Assembly (NCBI RefSeq): GCF_016908325.1
Contig: NZ_JAFBDR010000005.1
Span: 62,001-126,000, forward strand
Origin: Aquibacillus albus
GTDB taxonomy: Bacteria; Bacillota; Bacilli; Bacillales; Amphibacillaceae
Length of the DNA stretch: 64,000 nt
Direction of reading: 5' to 3'
Positions 1-8,680 of this stretch are shown here, in pieces. Numbering within the stretch: the first letter of the stretch is position 1; each line of letters opens with the position of its first letter. The position numbers and the translations under genes were made by a program. The notes below the pieces were generated by a model. The model was given only the letters and a program-made list of their open reading frames with translations, was not told the origin of the DNA and did not search any database.

Positions 1-451
1 TTTTCAACTCTTCAACACTGTAGTACGTTTCTAATATCAGACCATCTACCCCTTCAAGTAAGAGGCAGTACAATTGTTCTCGGAAGCTCCGTTTGATTTC
101 GTCAATCGTTCCTAGTATTTTTTGGGTCCCTCGTATTCCACCTATACTTCCAAAAATAAATGTTTCTTCATTTGCCGCTTGCTTAGCAATTTTCACCGCC
201 GCTTTATTAATTTTTTTAACTTTATCCTCTAATCCGTACCTTGCCAATTTAATATAATTCGCGCTATAGGTATTTGTTTGAATAACATTAGCACCAGACT
301 GGATATATGCTTGATGCGTATAGAAAATTTGATCAGGGTGTGTTAAGTTTAACTCTTCAAAGCACCGATCTACTCCATTAGAGTAAAGAAGGGTTCCCAT
401 TGCTCCATCACCGATTAAGATACGGTCTTTCAAAGCAGTTAACAGATCCAA
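1..451 (-). CDS. yitJ: Homocysteine S-methyltransferase domain, YitJ-like (3' end outside window)
   Basis: The N-terminal part (about 150 residues) of a homocysteine S-methyltransferase is visible. It shows the opening motif [13 protein letters not shown], then QTNTYSAN and the strand FIFGSIGG, all typical of the betaine/homocysteine methyltransferase fold. In the Bacillus YitJ family this domain is followed by a methylenetetrahydrofolate reductase domain, which would lie beyond the window edge, so the bifunctional call is inferred. The product would methylate homocysteine to methionine. A TTG start at 451 has AAAGGAG nine bases upstream; an in-frame ATG at 457 is only three bases from that site and is less likely. 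The SAM-I riboswitch directly upstream supports a methionine role. Confidence 0.82.
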   Translation of the reverse strand, partial: MDLLTALKDRILIGDGAMGTLLYSNGVDRCFEELNLTHPDQIFYTHQAYIQSGANVIQTNTYSANYIKLARYGLEDKVKKINKAAVKIAKQAANEETFIFGSIGGIRGTQKILGTIDEIKRSFREQLYCLLLEGVDGLILETYYSVEELK

Positions 452-524
452 ATACATCCGCTCCTTTCTTTTCACATATAGAGATGTTCACTTTTTTCTA
501 GTCCATTAATCATTCTTTGAACAT

Positions 525-700
525 AAAAAACCCCCTCTCCAATAAGAAGAGGGGGTAGTCATTTATTATCTACTAACCGCACTCTTCTTATCTTTCAACC
601 TAATGGTTGGCGGAATTGGCACGGTGCTTTTACGAATGAAAAGCCCGTTGCCGAGGTATCAAAGGGCCGTTCCCTCCACCTCTCTGGATAAGAAGATATC
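525..700 (-). promoter_or_regulatory. SAM-I riboswitch (S-box) with transcription terminator
   Basis: Read on the minus strand, the aptamer begins near 700 with a P1 strand that pairs with the strand ending near 581. It contains the conserved S-box blocks AGAGAGGTGGAGGGAA, GGCCC, CCTCGGCAACGGGC and GTGCCAATTCC. A GC-rich terminator hairpin with a T run follows at 525-556. High SAM should end transcription before the yitJ-like gene. Confidence 0.95.
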
Positions 701-720
701 TTGTATAATATTGTAAACTC

Positions 721-749
721 ATTATAGCTGCACAACCATTTATTGTCAA
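721..749 (-). promoter_or_regulatory. SigA promoter of the S-box leader
   Basis: On the minus strand TTGACA (744-749) and TATAAT (721-726) are separated by 17 bases, both perfect consensus. Transcription would start about 15 bases before the S-box aptamer. Confidence 0.88.
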
Positions 750-831
750 CCGTTACTTTATATGGTTGTTTGTTTTATGTGGAAATTGGGCAGAAACCCG
801 TACTGGCTAATACTCGAAATTTAAACCAAAC

Positions 832-1383
832 TTATTTTTTCGGATAAATCATGACCATCCTAACCAAGATGATATAAAAAAAACCGAAAAGAAACAACTG
901 TATCAGCCAGTATTCCCACCCCAGAAGAGATAGGATAGTATTTAACATTAGTGGGATTGTTAAAGCGAATAGGCTCATTTTCCAAATATGCTGATAAGCA
1001 AGGTTTCTTTTGCAAATTTTCGCAAAAATAAATCCTCCAACTGCCAACAGCGAGCTCCCTATTAACCCGGAGAAGATTACATACATCGGATAAAAAGTAA
1101 TGACTAACAATACATAAACACTATGTTGGGAATCTCCTATCATTTGACCGTTAGAAAGCCAATCAATTCCATCTGGTAAAAGTAAAATAAAAAGTAAAAC
1201 AAACAGGTAGGTTAACGCATCCCTCATGGTAACTCTATTTAATCCGAAAACTACTTTTTTATTGGGCAAATGAATACTTTGTTTAAAAAGTTGTACAAGT
1301 GTTTTGATCGGTTTCAACCCCCTCCATGCATCTTCTTCACATTTTACCTTAAGGAATCTATGAATCCAATCTAATTTTCTCAT
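832..1383 (-). CDS. Multi-pass membrane protein of unknown function
   Basis: A 183-residue protein with a soluble basic N-terminus of about 50 residues and then four or five hydrophobic segments (around residues 55-72, 88-112, 113-127, 133-152 and 155-178). The general plan recalls the DUF1189/Yip1-like membrane proteins of bacilli, but no diagnostic motif is visible, so no function is proposed. It ends with YPKK. It stands alone between the S-box leader and a divergent phospholipase-like gene. No strong ribosome binding site precedes the ATG, so the start is uncertain. Confidence 0.6.
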   Translation of the reverse strand: MRKLDWIHRFLKVKCEEDAWRGLKPIKTLVQLFKQSIHLPNKKVVFGLNRVTMRDALTYLFVLLFILLLPDGIDWLSNGQMIGDSQHSVYVLLVITFYPMYVIFSGLIGSSLLAVGGFIFAKICKRNLAYQHIWKMSLFALTIPLMLNTILSLLGWEYWLIQLFLFGFFYIILVRMVMIYPKK

Positions 1384-1446
1384 TTGTATCCTTTCGCCCT
1401 ATCATGACAATAACATTGCACATATTAATATAGTAAGGACATGTGT

Positions 1447-1495
1447 AGAGAACTCGACATTCATTCCTTCTTATAACGAGTGTCGACGTTCCTTA
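1447..1495. repeat. Diverged copy of a dispersed palindromic repeat
   Basis: The arms around AACTCGACA and AACGAGTGTCGA match the hairpin of the fuller copies at 23279-23390 and 56612-56725. The A/T tails are reduced and the distal half is missing. It lies between two divergent genes, so here it cannot simply be a terminator. Confidence 0.65.
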
Positions 1496-1544
1496 CCTTT
1501 TCAACCGACTCCATTTATAGATTAAAAAGAAGAAGGTGATGGTC

Positions 1545-1829
1545 ATGAATAGATGGAGAAGAAGGCAAATAAGGAGACGGCCAGGTCTTTGTTTACCCGG
1601 TTATCGTTGGTGTGGACCAGGATGCAGTGGGCCAGGTGAACCTGTCAACGAAGTCGACAATTGCTGTAAAGATCATGATGACTGCTATCGAAAATATGGT
1701 TCCTCTAGAAAATGTGACGAACTATTACTAGATTGTCTTCAAAACAAACTAGATAATCGTAGCCCTAGTGGAAGAGATGCTAGACTCATTTATAATTTTA
1801 TCAAATTCCGCAATCTATTTCGGTTTTAG
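1545..1829 (+). CDS. Small phospholipase A2-like protein
   Basis: A 94-residue protein with the secreted phospholipase A2 signature. A calcium-loop-like GYRWCGPGCSGPG is followed by the catalytic helix CCKDHDDCY, whose His-Asp pair is the PLA2 active site. Further cysteines (C at DELLLDC and elsewhere) could form disulfides. The N-terminus is very basic (RWRRRQIRRRPG) and shows no classic signal peptide. The ATG at 1545 is preferred because AGAAGGTG lies six bases upstream; the earlier GTG at 1536 overlaps that site. Expected activity is hydrolysis of phospholipid sn-2 acyl bonds. Similar small PLA2-like proteins occur in bacilli and in the parvovirus capsid VP1 region; the biological role here is unknown. 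Confidence 0.8.
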   Translation: MNRWRRRQIRRRPGLCLPGYRWCGPGCSGPGEPVNEVDNCCKDHDDCYRKYGSSRKCDELLLDCLQNKLDNRSPSGRDARLIYNFIKFRNLFRF

Positions 1830-1858
1830 AGGATGTTTAACACATAACTAACATACAA

Positions 1859-1881
1859 AACGCTTGGATGAACCAAGCGTT
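1859..1881. terminator. Hairpin between convergent genes
   Basis: Arms AACGCTTGG and CCAAGCGTT (9 bp) surround a 5-base loop between the convergent PLA2-like and amidase genes. The T run is weak on both strands. Confidence 0.6.
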
Positions 1882-1897
1882 CTACATATTCTATCCG

Positions 1898-2992
1898 CTA
1901 CTTTTTCATTTGATCCATTAAGTTATTTAAAACTGTTGCAAGTACCCCAAATTTAACAACCTCTTCCGGATCATGTGTCTTTTTAATAATTCCACGTTCT
2001 TTTAGCTTTTCGATTTGCGGAATGGTCCAATGCTCAAGTGGTTCTGTCATTTTCATTTCGTATATCATACGCTTTATTTTATACCCATACATAATATCGA
2101 CAGCCCATTTTCCAGTTAAGTCTTCAACAAAAGGCGCCCACCCTAACAAATGGTTTGGAAGTCCCCGGGGGTCAACTTTTTTATCATTTAAATTTGGGTT
2201 ATATTCGGCATACAGTCGTAAGTGTCTGCCTTGTGCCATAATTCCTTCTAGAGGGGTATTAAAACTCAAACCAGGATTATCGGGTCCTGTAGCGCCTAAG
2301 CCAGCAAAATTATTTTGCTTTTCAGAAACTACTCCCCCAAACTTCCATGCATTTGTTTCTAGGATGCTTTGGGCAAAAGCAACATCTGCTCTAACGCCTT
2401 CTTTTTCCTCCATTTGAAAATAGAGGTCAACATAGTCCGGAGCATCAGGATTTCGTTTCTTTAAATACGCTCTCATCTGTTCAGCAGAAATTTCAGATTT
2501 TCCTTTAATATGCGTTTTATTCTGCTGCATCGATGCTAATTTTGCAGCAACATCCCTTTTAAAATCCTGCCATACAGCTAAAAGATTTCTTGGGCAGTTT
2601 TTACCATACCAATCTTTATGAGGAATTAAATCGTTGATAGACAGCTTATGCTTATGGAGCAAGTATGCCGCAAGCCAAACTGCGTTGTCATATCGAGCTA
2701 CTGGATCAGCATCACGATTTTCACAAATCTCAATGCCGAGTGATGTTTTATTACCTTCATCAGTTCCTGCATGCCAAGCTACTTCTTCATCAGGAACTAC
2801 TTGAATGGCAATCTTGTCATCAACGACCCAGTGATAAGATACACTATTGGTTGTGTTCTGGGCATAGTCCCGATGCATTTGAGCACCAGCACCTTCATTT
2901 GGGTTTGCTGTTTCATGAATGGTAATTGTTTTAAGTTCCAATTTATCACCAGGACGGTTGTTACCAGTAATCAAATCACGCTTTAAATACAT
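1898..2992 (-). CDS. Two-domain peptidoglycan hydrolase: amidase plus glucosaminidase
   Basis: A 364-residue protein. Residues about 20-150 form an N-acetylmuramoyl-L-alanine amidase_2 (PGRP-like) domain, with zinc-ligand regions TIHETANP, VAWHAGT and IPHKDWYGKNCPRNL. Residues about 180-315 form an endo-beta-N-acetylglucosaminidase domain (VAFAQSILETNAWKFGG, NNFAGLGA), where the Glu of LET is the expected catalytic residue. A short C-terminal tail (residues 320-364) resembles the helical region often found at the end of phage or Bacillus lysins. There is no signal peptide, which suits an endolysin-type or mother-cell enzyme. The start has GGAGGTG seven bases upstream. It stands alone, with no phage genes around it. 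Confidence 0.85.
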   Translation of the reverse strand: MYLKRDLITGNNRPGDKLELKTITIHETANPNEGAGAQMHRDYAQNTTNSVSYHWVVDDKIAIQVVPDEEVAWHAGTDEGNKTSLGIEICENRDADPVARYDNAVWLAAYLLHKHKLSINDLIPHKDWYGKNCPRNLLAVWQDFKRDVAAKLASMQQNKTHIKGKSEISAEQMRAYLKKRNPDAPDYVDLYFQMEEKEGVRADVAFAQSILETNAWKFGGVVSEKQNNFAGLGATGPDNPGLSFNTPLEGIMAQGRHLRLYAEYNPNLNDKKVDPRGLPNHLLGWAPFVEDLTGKWAVDIMYGYKIKRMIYEMKMTEPLEHWTIPQIEKLKERGIIKKTHDPEEVVKFGVLATVLNNLMDQMKK

Positions 2993-3153
2993 AGATTTTC
3001 ACCTCCATATTCCATTGATATGCATTTTCCTTTAATCGGACAAGGCGTTAATAACACATTCTTAAAAAAGGCTTTTAAATGAAGTATTTTGTCTGTCTGT
3101 TTCTTACCTAAAATGAACGATATAAGCATTAGAAGAAACCATTTTTCCTATCA

Positions 3154-3190
3154 CAAAAAAACAGGTGAATTCTATTATGAATTCACCTGT
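3154..3190 (-). terminator. Terminator of the esterase operon
   Basis: A perfect 12-bp stem (3161-3172 with 3179-3190) with a TATTAT loop is followed on the minus strand by seven Ts. It lies downstream of the gene ending at 3257. Confidence 0.88.
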
Positions 3191-3256
3191 GAAAATATCT
3201 GTGTTTATACTTAAGAGTACCTATGAAAGGAAGATGTTATTCCACCAAAGGAAACA

Positions 3257-4030
3257 TTAATTATTGTTTAAAGGTAACCACGATAAAACATCTTGTATCG
3301 TTTTATCCCAATACCCCCACTCATGTTCACCTGGACTAAAATCTGTGGTCAAATCGTAATTGGATTTTTCACAAAATTCTTTGAACCGAATATTATCGTC
3401 GTATAAAAAATCCTCTGTGCCGCAGCACTGATAAAGCACTGGCTTTTGTTCATTTTTATCTGTTTTTTCTATAAGCGAAAATAAGTCATGCTCTGTCCCA
3501 GCTACATCTTCATCACCATAGACTAAACGAAAAGTTTCTTCTCTCTCTGGCTTGTTTATGCGACTTACTATATCTACTGCCCCAGACAAACTAGCGGCAG
3601 CGCTAAATTGTTCTGGTCGGTTTAGAGCCCATTTAAAGGCTCCATATCCCCCCATAGAAAGTCCTGCAACAAAATTATCCTCTCTTGCATCCGACAATGG
3701 AAAAAATGATCTGGCAAGCAACGGTAATTCTTCTGTCAAAAATGTCCAATATTTGTTCCCATATTTCATATCTGCATAAAAACTTCGATCAACTTGTGGC
3801 ATAACAACAGCTAATCCAAGAGGTGCGGCATATCTTTCAATTGATGTTCTTCTCGTCCATATTGAATCATCATCACTCAATCCATGAAGTAGATATAATG
3901 TCTGGTGTTTATCATTAGTTGCTTTATTTTGCATTCCTATTTGTGTTTTCGTTTGTTGAGGTAAAATGACAGTCATTGAGGTGCTTAACTCTAACACTTC
4001 TGAAAAAAATTCACATTTGATTAAAGCCAT
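3257..4030 (-). CDS. Esterase of the S-formylglutathione hydrolase/tributyrin esterase family
   Basis: A 257-residue alpha/beta hydrolase of the esterase D family (PF00756 type). The nucleophile is in GLSMGGYGA, the oxyanion region is LLHGLSDD, and the probable catalytic His is in EHEWGYWD near the C-terminus. Bacillus relatives hydrolyse short-chain acyl esters, and some act on S-formylglutathione. The start at 4030 (MALIKCEFF) has GAGAGGA at a good distance; an ATG seven codons upstream lacks one. It is the last gene of a three-gene operon with the GNAT and glutathionyl reductase genes (gaps of about 36 and 13 bases). Confidence 0.82.
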   Translation of the reverse strand: MALIKCEFFSEVLELSTSMTVILPQQTKTQIGMQNKATNDKHQTLYLLHGLSDDDSIWTRRTSIERYAAPLGLAVVMPQVDRSFYADMKYGNKYWTFLTEELPLLARSFFPLSDAREDNFVAGLSMGGYGAFKWALNRPEQFSAAASLSGAVDIVSRINKPEREETFRLVYGDEDVAGTEHDLFSLIEKTDKNEQKPVLYQCCGTEDFLYDDNIRFKEFCEKSNYDLTTDFSPGEHEWGYWDKTIQDVLSWLPLNNN

Positions 4031-4066
4031 ACTAAATCCTCTCTTCTTCATTAAAATTTATTATTT

Positions 4067-4567
4067 TTATAGTGAACGTCGAAACGCCTTTACGATTACC
4101 CCATCATCTGCAGGTTCAAAATCGTGTTTGGGTAATCGTTCAAAACCAACTCGCTCATATAGCTTAATGGCTTCTTTCATAAAGCTTCCGGTGTGTAAAC
4201 CAATAGAATCATAACCCTTTTCCTTCGTTCTGCGTATACACTCATCTATCAGCGCAGAAGCTACACCTTTTCCTCGTGCTTCTGGAGCAACAGCTAATAC
4301 ACGAATTTCTGGATAATCGAGTTCATCGACATATCCTTCATAAGCATCCGTATTCGCGGGGAATAAAGCTACACTTCCTACAATTTCCCCATCTATTTCA
4401 GCAACAATTAACTCTACCCCTGGTCCGGTATCAGCATCTGATGAAATTGCCTGTTTTAATGCCTGCCAATGCTCCTCATTAACTGCTTTTGCATGTTCAC
4501 GGTAAGCTTCCACTCGCTGTTTTCGTATCAGTGATAATTCTTCTTTTTTTGCATCACGTATAATCAT
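4067..4567 (-). CDS. GNAT-family N-acetyltransferase
   Basis: A 166-residue acetyltransferase. The acetyl-CoA binding motif A is clear (VLAVAPEARGKGVASALIDECIRR), as is the C-terminal IGLHTGSFM-KLYERVGFER block. The N-terminus MIIRDAKKEELSLI is typical of GNAT proteins. The substrate cannot be read from the sequence. It is the middle gene of the operon; TAGGAG precedes the start. Confidence 0.82.
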   Translation of the reverse strand: MIIRDAKKEELSLIRKQRVEAYREHAKAVNEEHWQALKQAISSDADTGPGVELIVAEIDGEIVGSVALFPANTDAYEGYVDELDYPEIRVLAVAPEARGKGVASALIDECIRRTKEKGYDSIGLHTGSFMKEAIKLYERVGFERLPKHDFEPADDGVIVKAFRRSL

Positions 4568-4580
4568 GATTTACCTACTC

Positions 4581-5624
4581 CTACCTTTTCAAAAATTTCT
4601 CTTGTTTATTGCTCAAGCTTTGACGGTTATGAGCAGTATTCCAAATTGATACGTCAGGACCTTTAGGTAGAATTTTTACCTCTTCCTTATCTGGATTAAT
4701 TGTTATCGACTGGTGATAATGTTGTTTAATCGCAACAAAGTCAGTCGTATCTCCAAATCCAGGTGTTTGATAAAGGTCACGTGCATAGCCCCATAAATTC
4801 GGGAATTCACGTATCAAGTTCCGATTCGTATTAAAGGCAGTAAAATAGGCAGCATCGAACCGAACCAATGTTGTATAAAAACGGACATCTGCATCTGTTA
4901 TGTAATCTCCTACTAGAAAACGTTGCTTAGACAAGCGATTCTCTAACTCATCTAACCTAGCAAATAACGTTTCATAGGCTGCCTCATAAGCTTCTTGTGA
5001 ATGGGCAAATCCACATTTATATACGCCATTATTTACTTCATGAAAAATAACATCACTTAACGTATCGATTTCTTCACGAAGTTCTTCCGGATATAAATCA
5101 GGTGCTTTCTTTTTATGGAAAGGTGCCCACACGGTTTCAAAGTAATTAGTTAGATTGAAATAATCATTATTGACAGCCTCTTGCTTTTGTACATCTACCA
5201 TTACTGGCACAGTAGGACGCCCAGCATATTCCGGATCTGTTTTCAAATAAATCTCGCTTACATATTGCACGCCTAAAACTGGATCAATGTTATTCTCATC
5301 TAAAGAAAACTCCCAGTCAACACGACCAACTCTAGGACGAAATGGACTGACGGTTCCTAAGCTAATGGCTTCTTCAAGTCCAAGTACTTTTCGAACAATC
5401 ACCGAGCGATGCGCCCATGGGCAAGCTGGACACCAAATTAGTCGATATCGCCCTGCCTCTACAGGAAGTTCTCCTGGTTGATTCCCAAACGGAGTTGTAA
5501 ATCGATTCGTTTGACGCTTAAACGAGCCATCCGTACTGATTTCATCCGGTTTCTTCATTGAATCATTTGATGACTTTTGATCAAATTTGACTTCACAACT
5601 TGCTTGCTGATCATTTTGTGTCAT
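4581..5624 (-). CDS. Glutathionyl-hydroquinone reductase-like protein (Xi-class GST)
   Basis: A 347-residue protein of the ECM4/YqjG family. The active-site motif CPACPWAHR near residue 70 carries the catalytic Cys, followed by VSPFRPRVGR and the C-terminal all-helical GST domain (FLVGDYITDADVRFYTTLVRFDAAY). Relatives reduce glutathionyl-hydroquinones; in bacilli, which use bacillithiol, the natural thiol may differ (inference). The ATG at 5624 fits AAAGGA eight bases upstream better than the ATG three codons earlier. It is the first gene of the operon. Confidence 0.85.
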   Translation of the reverse strand: MTQNDQQASCEVKFDQKSSNDSMKKPDEISTDGSFKRQTNRFTTPFGNQPGELPVEAGRYRLIWCPACPWAHRSVIVRKVLGLEEAISLGTVSPFRPRVGRVDWEFSLDENNIDPVLGVQYVSEIYLKTDPEYAGRPTVPVMVDVQKQEAVNNDYFNLTNYFETVWAPFHKKKAPDLYPEELREEIDTLSDVIFHEVNNGVYKCGFAHSQEAYEAAYETLFARLDELENRLSKQRFLVGDYITDADVRFYTTLVRFDAAYFTAFNTNRNLIREFPNLWGYARDLYQTPGFGDTTDFVAIKQHYHQSITINPDKEEVKILPKGPDVSIWNTAHNRQSLSNKQEKFLKR

Positions 5625-5776
5625 GAGATACATCCTTTCCTAGAACTTCATAAGTATCTTTTTTAAAATTATATCTATTTTATCATTTGATTAACATTTT
5701 TGTGCTTCATATGTACTAGTTAGCTAAACCAAGACAAACATGATTCCATCGAAGCATGTCTTATTTGCGGGTTCCT

Positions 5777-6340
5777 TTACTCTTGTACATTAATCGGATA
5801 ATCAGCAACGACCTTTCCATTTTGATCGACAACAAAAATTGTTACTTTGCCAGCTTCTTTAAATGTATAAGCCGAGGCTTGAAATAGTTGTTCAATATCA
5901 TGCTTTTCTTTCAGTGCTTCAATGGAAGCACCCTCCATAATCGATAAGCTTGGATTCCAATTCTCTTTTACACCAGAAGGATAATCAACAATTAGCTTCG
6001 TTCGAAAGGGAGTAAGATTTTCCCAAGATACGAAATACAATTCGATTTCTTCACCTTTCTTCGGTAAACGATCAGCAAAATAACCGAACTCTCCAATGTC
6101 ACCAAATATTGTATAATCCTTCCCTTCAACTTGTATGTCAAGAAAAGATGGTTGATACGTAAGGTAATGGTAAATCCCGTAGCTAAAAGAAGCTATCGAT
6201 ATAACCGAAAGGCCAATGATTAAGTTACGAAAACTACCCTTGTTAAAACTGCTCATCAATGCGGAATATGGAGCAAATTTAGCTGCAAACAATAGCACGA
6301 TAATTAAAAGCATGAATCCAAAGCCTATCCATATATACAA
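5777..6340 (-). CDS. Membrane-anchored protein of unknown function
   Basis: A 187-residue protein with two hydrophobic helices (about residues 3-22 and 38-60) and then an outside domain of roughly 125 residues rich in beta-strand patterns, ending TIFVVDQNGKVVADYPINVQE. The start is probably TTG, with GGAAGGTGG six bases upstream. No family was recognised. It stands alone between the GST operon and a divergent transporter. Confidence 0.6.
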   Translation of the reverse strand: MYIWIGFGFMLLIIVLLFAAKFAPYSALMSSFNKGSFRNLIIGLSVISIASFSYGIYHYLTYQPSFLDIQVEGKDYTIFGDIGEFGYFADRLPKKGEEIELYFVSWENLTPFRTKLIVDYPSGVKENWNPSLSIMEGASIEALKEKHDIEQLFQASAYTFKEAGKVTIFVVDQNGKVVADYPINVQE

Positions 6341-6509
6341 GTGTATCCACCTTCCTTTTCATTTACTTTTAAACCTTGAAATTTTACTAATTCAAAAACA
6401 CACCCAAACAGTTTCGTTGATAAATTCTAGATAACGTTTACAATACGTATATACGATAAAAGCATTCAAAAAGTTTCAGTAATAATATTAGAAAGAGAGA
6501 GTGTAAGCT

Positions 6510-7724
6510 TTGAAAATTACTGCTAGAGCAAATTATTACATATTAATGATCGTTGTATTTGGCGGATTCTTAATGTTTGGTATTTCAGAAAATATTAAAG
6601 GCCCTGCCCTTCCAGCTATTCAAGCAGACTTTCAAGTTAGTGAAGCCAAGCTTGGTATTCTACTAGCATTAAATGCATTAGGCTTTCTAATTGCCTGCTC
6701 CTTTACATCAACATTAATTAACAAAATTGGACTGAAGCTAACGAGCGTTATCATGTTCGGATCAATGGCTATCTCAGGATTATTTATCTACTTATCTAGT
6801 AATTACGTTATTCTATCAGCTTCTTATTTCTTTCTAAATATCGGGAATGGAATGCTGGAAATTAGTTTAGCCATTATTGCGGCTCGAATATTTACAAAAA
6901 ACACTGGAACAATGCTCAATCTATCCCACTTTTTTTATGGATTGGGCTCTACGGTCGCACCTATTTTTGCTGCGTCAATGATGGGTTGGTACGTTATGAA
7001 CGCGGAGCTTGGTTGGCGTGGAATGTACTTAGTGATGCTGTCTTTTTCCCTTATACCAATCATTCCGGTTTTAATTAGTAGATTGCCGAATGAAACGGCT
7101 GAAAAGGAAGACCGAATTTCACTAAAAGGTCTATACCGAGATCCAATCGCATGGTTAATTGTTGTGGCATTAACCTTTGGAATCATAGCAGAGCTTGGAA
7201 TGGCTAGCTGGCTCGTTAACTATTTAGTGAAGGTGTACGGCTGGACATTGGATGATGGTTCTGAACTGCTATCACTATTTTTCCTATTGTTTATGTTTGC
7301 AAGATTACTGCTCGGACCAATTACAGATAAATTTGGATACACGAAATCAATTATTATTTTTTCTGCTTTTTCAGGAATGTGCGGTCTAGCAGGAATTCTT
7401 ATCGGAGAAAAAGCTGCTATTCTATTCGCAATTGCAGGGATTGGTATCGCACCTGTGTATCCAACGATGATGGCCTTACTAGCCAAACGTTATCCAAAAG
7501 GAACAGACACGGCAATCACTTTTACAGTAACCCTGATTGGTATTGGTAGTGTAATTGGAAACCTTTTAATTGGGTTTATTATTGATATCGTAAGTTTATT
7601 ATCTAATAATAACATTCTTGGATTACACGCCGGCTATGGGTTTATTTCTATTTCTGCCCTCGCCTGTTCGGCTAGTTGTGTAGTTATTTATGTGGTATTG
7701 CGAAAAAATAATCAGGTGATATGA
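6510..7724 (+). CDS. Major facilitator superfamily transporter
   Basis: A 404-residue, 12-helix transporter. The N-half includes ENIKGPALPAIQADF and the C-half the loop GPITDKFGYTKS (motif-A like). The stretch LNLSHFFYGLGSTVAPIFA recalls the fucose permease/YfkF-type branch, but the substrate is not evident. The start is TTG with a purine-rich GAGAGAGTG upstream, so the exact start is moderately certain. It is monocistronic. Confidence 0.78.
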   Translation: MKITARANYYILMIVVFGGFLMFGISENIKGPALPAIQADFQVSEAKLGILLALNALGFLIACSFTSTLINKIGLKLTSVIMFGSMAISGLFIYLSSNYVILSASYFFLNIGNGMLEISLAIIAARIFTKNTGTMLNLSHFFYGLGSTVAPIFAASMMGWYVMNAELGWRGMYLVMLSFSLIPIIPVLISRLPNETAEKEDRISLKGLYRDPIAWLIVVALTFGIIAELGMASWLVNYLVKVYGWTLDDGSELLSLFFLLFMFARLLLGPITDKFGYTKSIIIFSAFSGMCGLAGILIGEKAAILFAIAGIGIAPVYPTMMALLAKRYPKGTDTAITFTVTLIGIGSVIGNLLIGFIIDIVSLLSNNNILGLHAGYGFISISALACSASCVVIYVVLRKNNQVI

Positions 7725-7751
7725 CGCATGAATAGATTACTAAGAAAAGCG

Positions 7752-7788
7752 CTAGTTGGAGTTAAAATGAAAACAAGGCTCCAACTAG
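7752..7788. terminator. Hairpin after the MFS gene
   Basis: A 10-bp perfect stem (CTAGTTGGAG with CTCCAACTAG) and a long loop lie between two convergent genes. No T run follows, so a terminator role is only likely. Confidence 0.45.
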
Positions 7789-7813
7789 TCAAATTGATTC
7801 ATGTATCACTTTT

Positions 7814-8050
7814 TTAATTAGAATCACCTCTTAGCCCATCTCTTATAAAAATCACCCCTACAACAAACAAACTTATACTAATGAACAATGGAATAACTCC
7901 ACTAGTCTTTTGTACATAGTGCCAGTATTGATTGAATGTAGACTCCCAAGGGGTGGTTCCATAAAATAATATGGACACAGATAGATGATAAAATCCATAG
8001 ACAATAGCCGATGCGATAATTCCAGAAACTCCAATTATAATTTTTTTCAT
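7814..8050 (-). CDS. Small two-helix membrane protein
   Basis: A 78-residue hydrophobic protein with helices at about residues 3-25 and 48-68, ending RDGLRGDSN. The ATG at 8050 has GGGAGGT six bases upstream, whereas the upstream ATGs overlap it. The family is unknown. It lies just downstream of another small membrane protein gene on the same strand. Confidence 0.55.
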   Translation of the reverse strand: MKKIIIGVSGIIASAIVYGFYHLSVSILFYGTTPWESTFNQYWHYVQKTSGVIPLFISISLFVVGVIFIRDGLRGDSN

Positions 8051-8119
8051 CCTCATACCTCCCAATACAATTTTTTATATATGAATGGCAACTCTACAAA
8101 CGTATCAGCAAAATCCTTT

Positions 8120-8311
8120 TTAAGTTCTACTTTTCTTCCATCCTAGATAAATCAAATGAGATCCAAAATATAAGACGACAATAAAACCGATAATATGTAG
8201 TAGAGATGAAATATAAGGTGTAAAACCTTCAAATATTTGCTGCCGTAAAGGTAAAACCATAAAAACAAGACCCACGATGAAAGCAAAAAACTGACTAATC
8301 ATTCGTTCCAT
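8120..8311 (-). CDS. Small two-helix membrane protein
   Basis: A 63-residue protein with helices at about residues 5-22 and 35-55 and a basic end (GWKKSRT). The ATG at 8311 is supported by GAGAGGGGTG about six bases upstream. The family is unknown. It is probably co-transcribed with the next small membrane protein. Confidence 0.55.
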   Translation of the reverse strand: MERMISQFFAFIVGLVFMVLPLRQQIFEGFTPYISSLLHIIGFIVVLYFGSHLIYLGWKKSRT

Positions 8312-8439
8312 TATCAACACCCCTCTCTTCTTTTCCATTATATAAGACGTTGTCAGCAACACTTAAGTTTCAATGTTACCAATGATTAAAGTACGTGCTC
8401 AAAAACTCAGCAAATTAGAAGCAAGCAAGTCGATATGGT

Positions 8440-8600
8440 TAAGCTTCTGAGGACCGGAATTGCACATGATGTGCTTACTTCTACGATGTGCACAGGACGT
8501 GCACGTTCTTAGCAGAAGTTCCCCTGGTGCTTTTTACTACATGAGTACCGGAAGAACGAGCCAACGAAGAGATGGGACGCTTATCTTTGGTGTTTTTTTA
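8440..8600 (+). other. Structured non-coding element with nested palindromes and a terminator-like end
   Basis: No convincing gene lies between 8312 and 8680. The stretch holds a 13-base palindrome GCACATGATGTGC (8461-8473) and a hairpin GTGCAC-AGGAC-GTGCAC (8487-8503). That hairpin is nested inside ACTTCT (8476-8481) and AGAAGT (8513-8518). A further stem-like region ends in a seven-T run near 8591-8597. The shape suggests a structured RNA, leader or dispersed repeat before the thioesterase gene. Confidence 0.55.
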
Positions 8601-8680
8601 AACATCCTCTTAAAAGGAGTTTGTGATCCTAAATTATTGTTAATGCTTATCATAAAGTTTCAGAATTGGAGGCAAACGGT

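Noticed and set aside
2022-2986. Open frames on the plus strand opposite the amidase gene
   Set aside because: They are mirror frames of a well-supported two-domain protein and have no family signal.
1898-2992. A prophage remnant because of the endolysin-like enzyme
   Set aside because: No holin, tail or other phage gene is adjacent; amidase/glucosaminidase proteins are also common host genes in bacilli.
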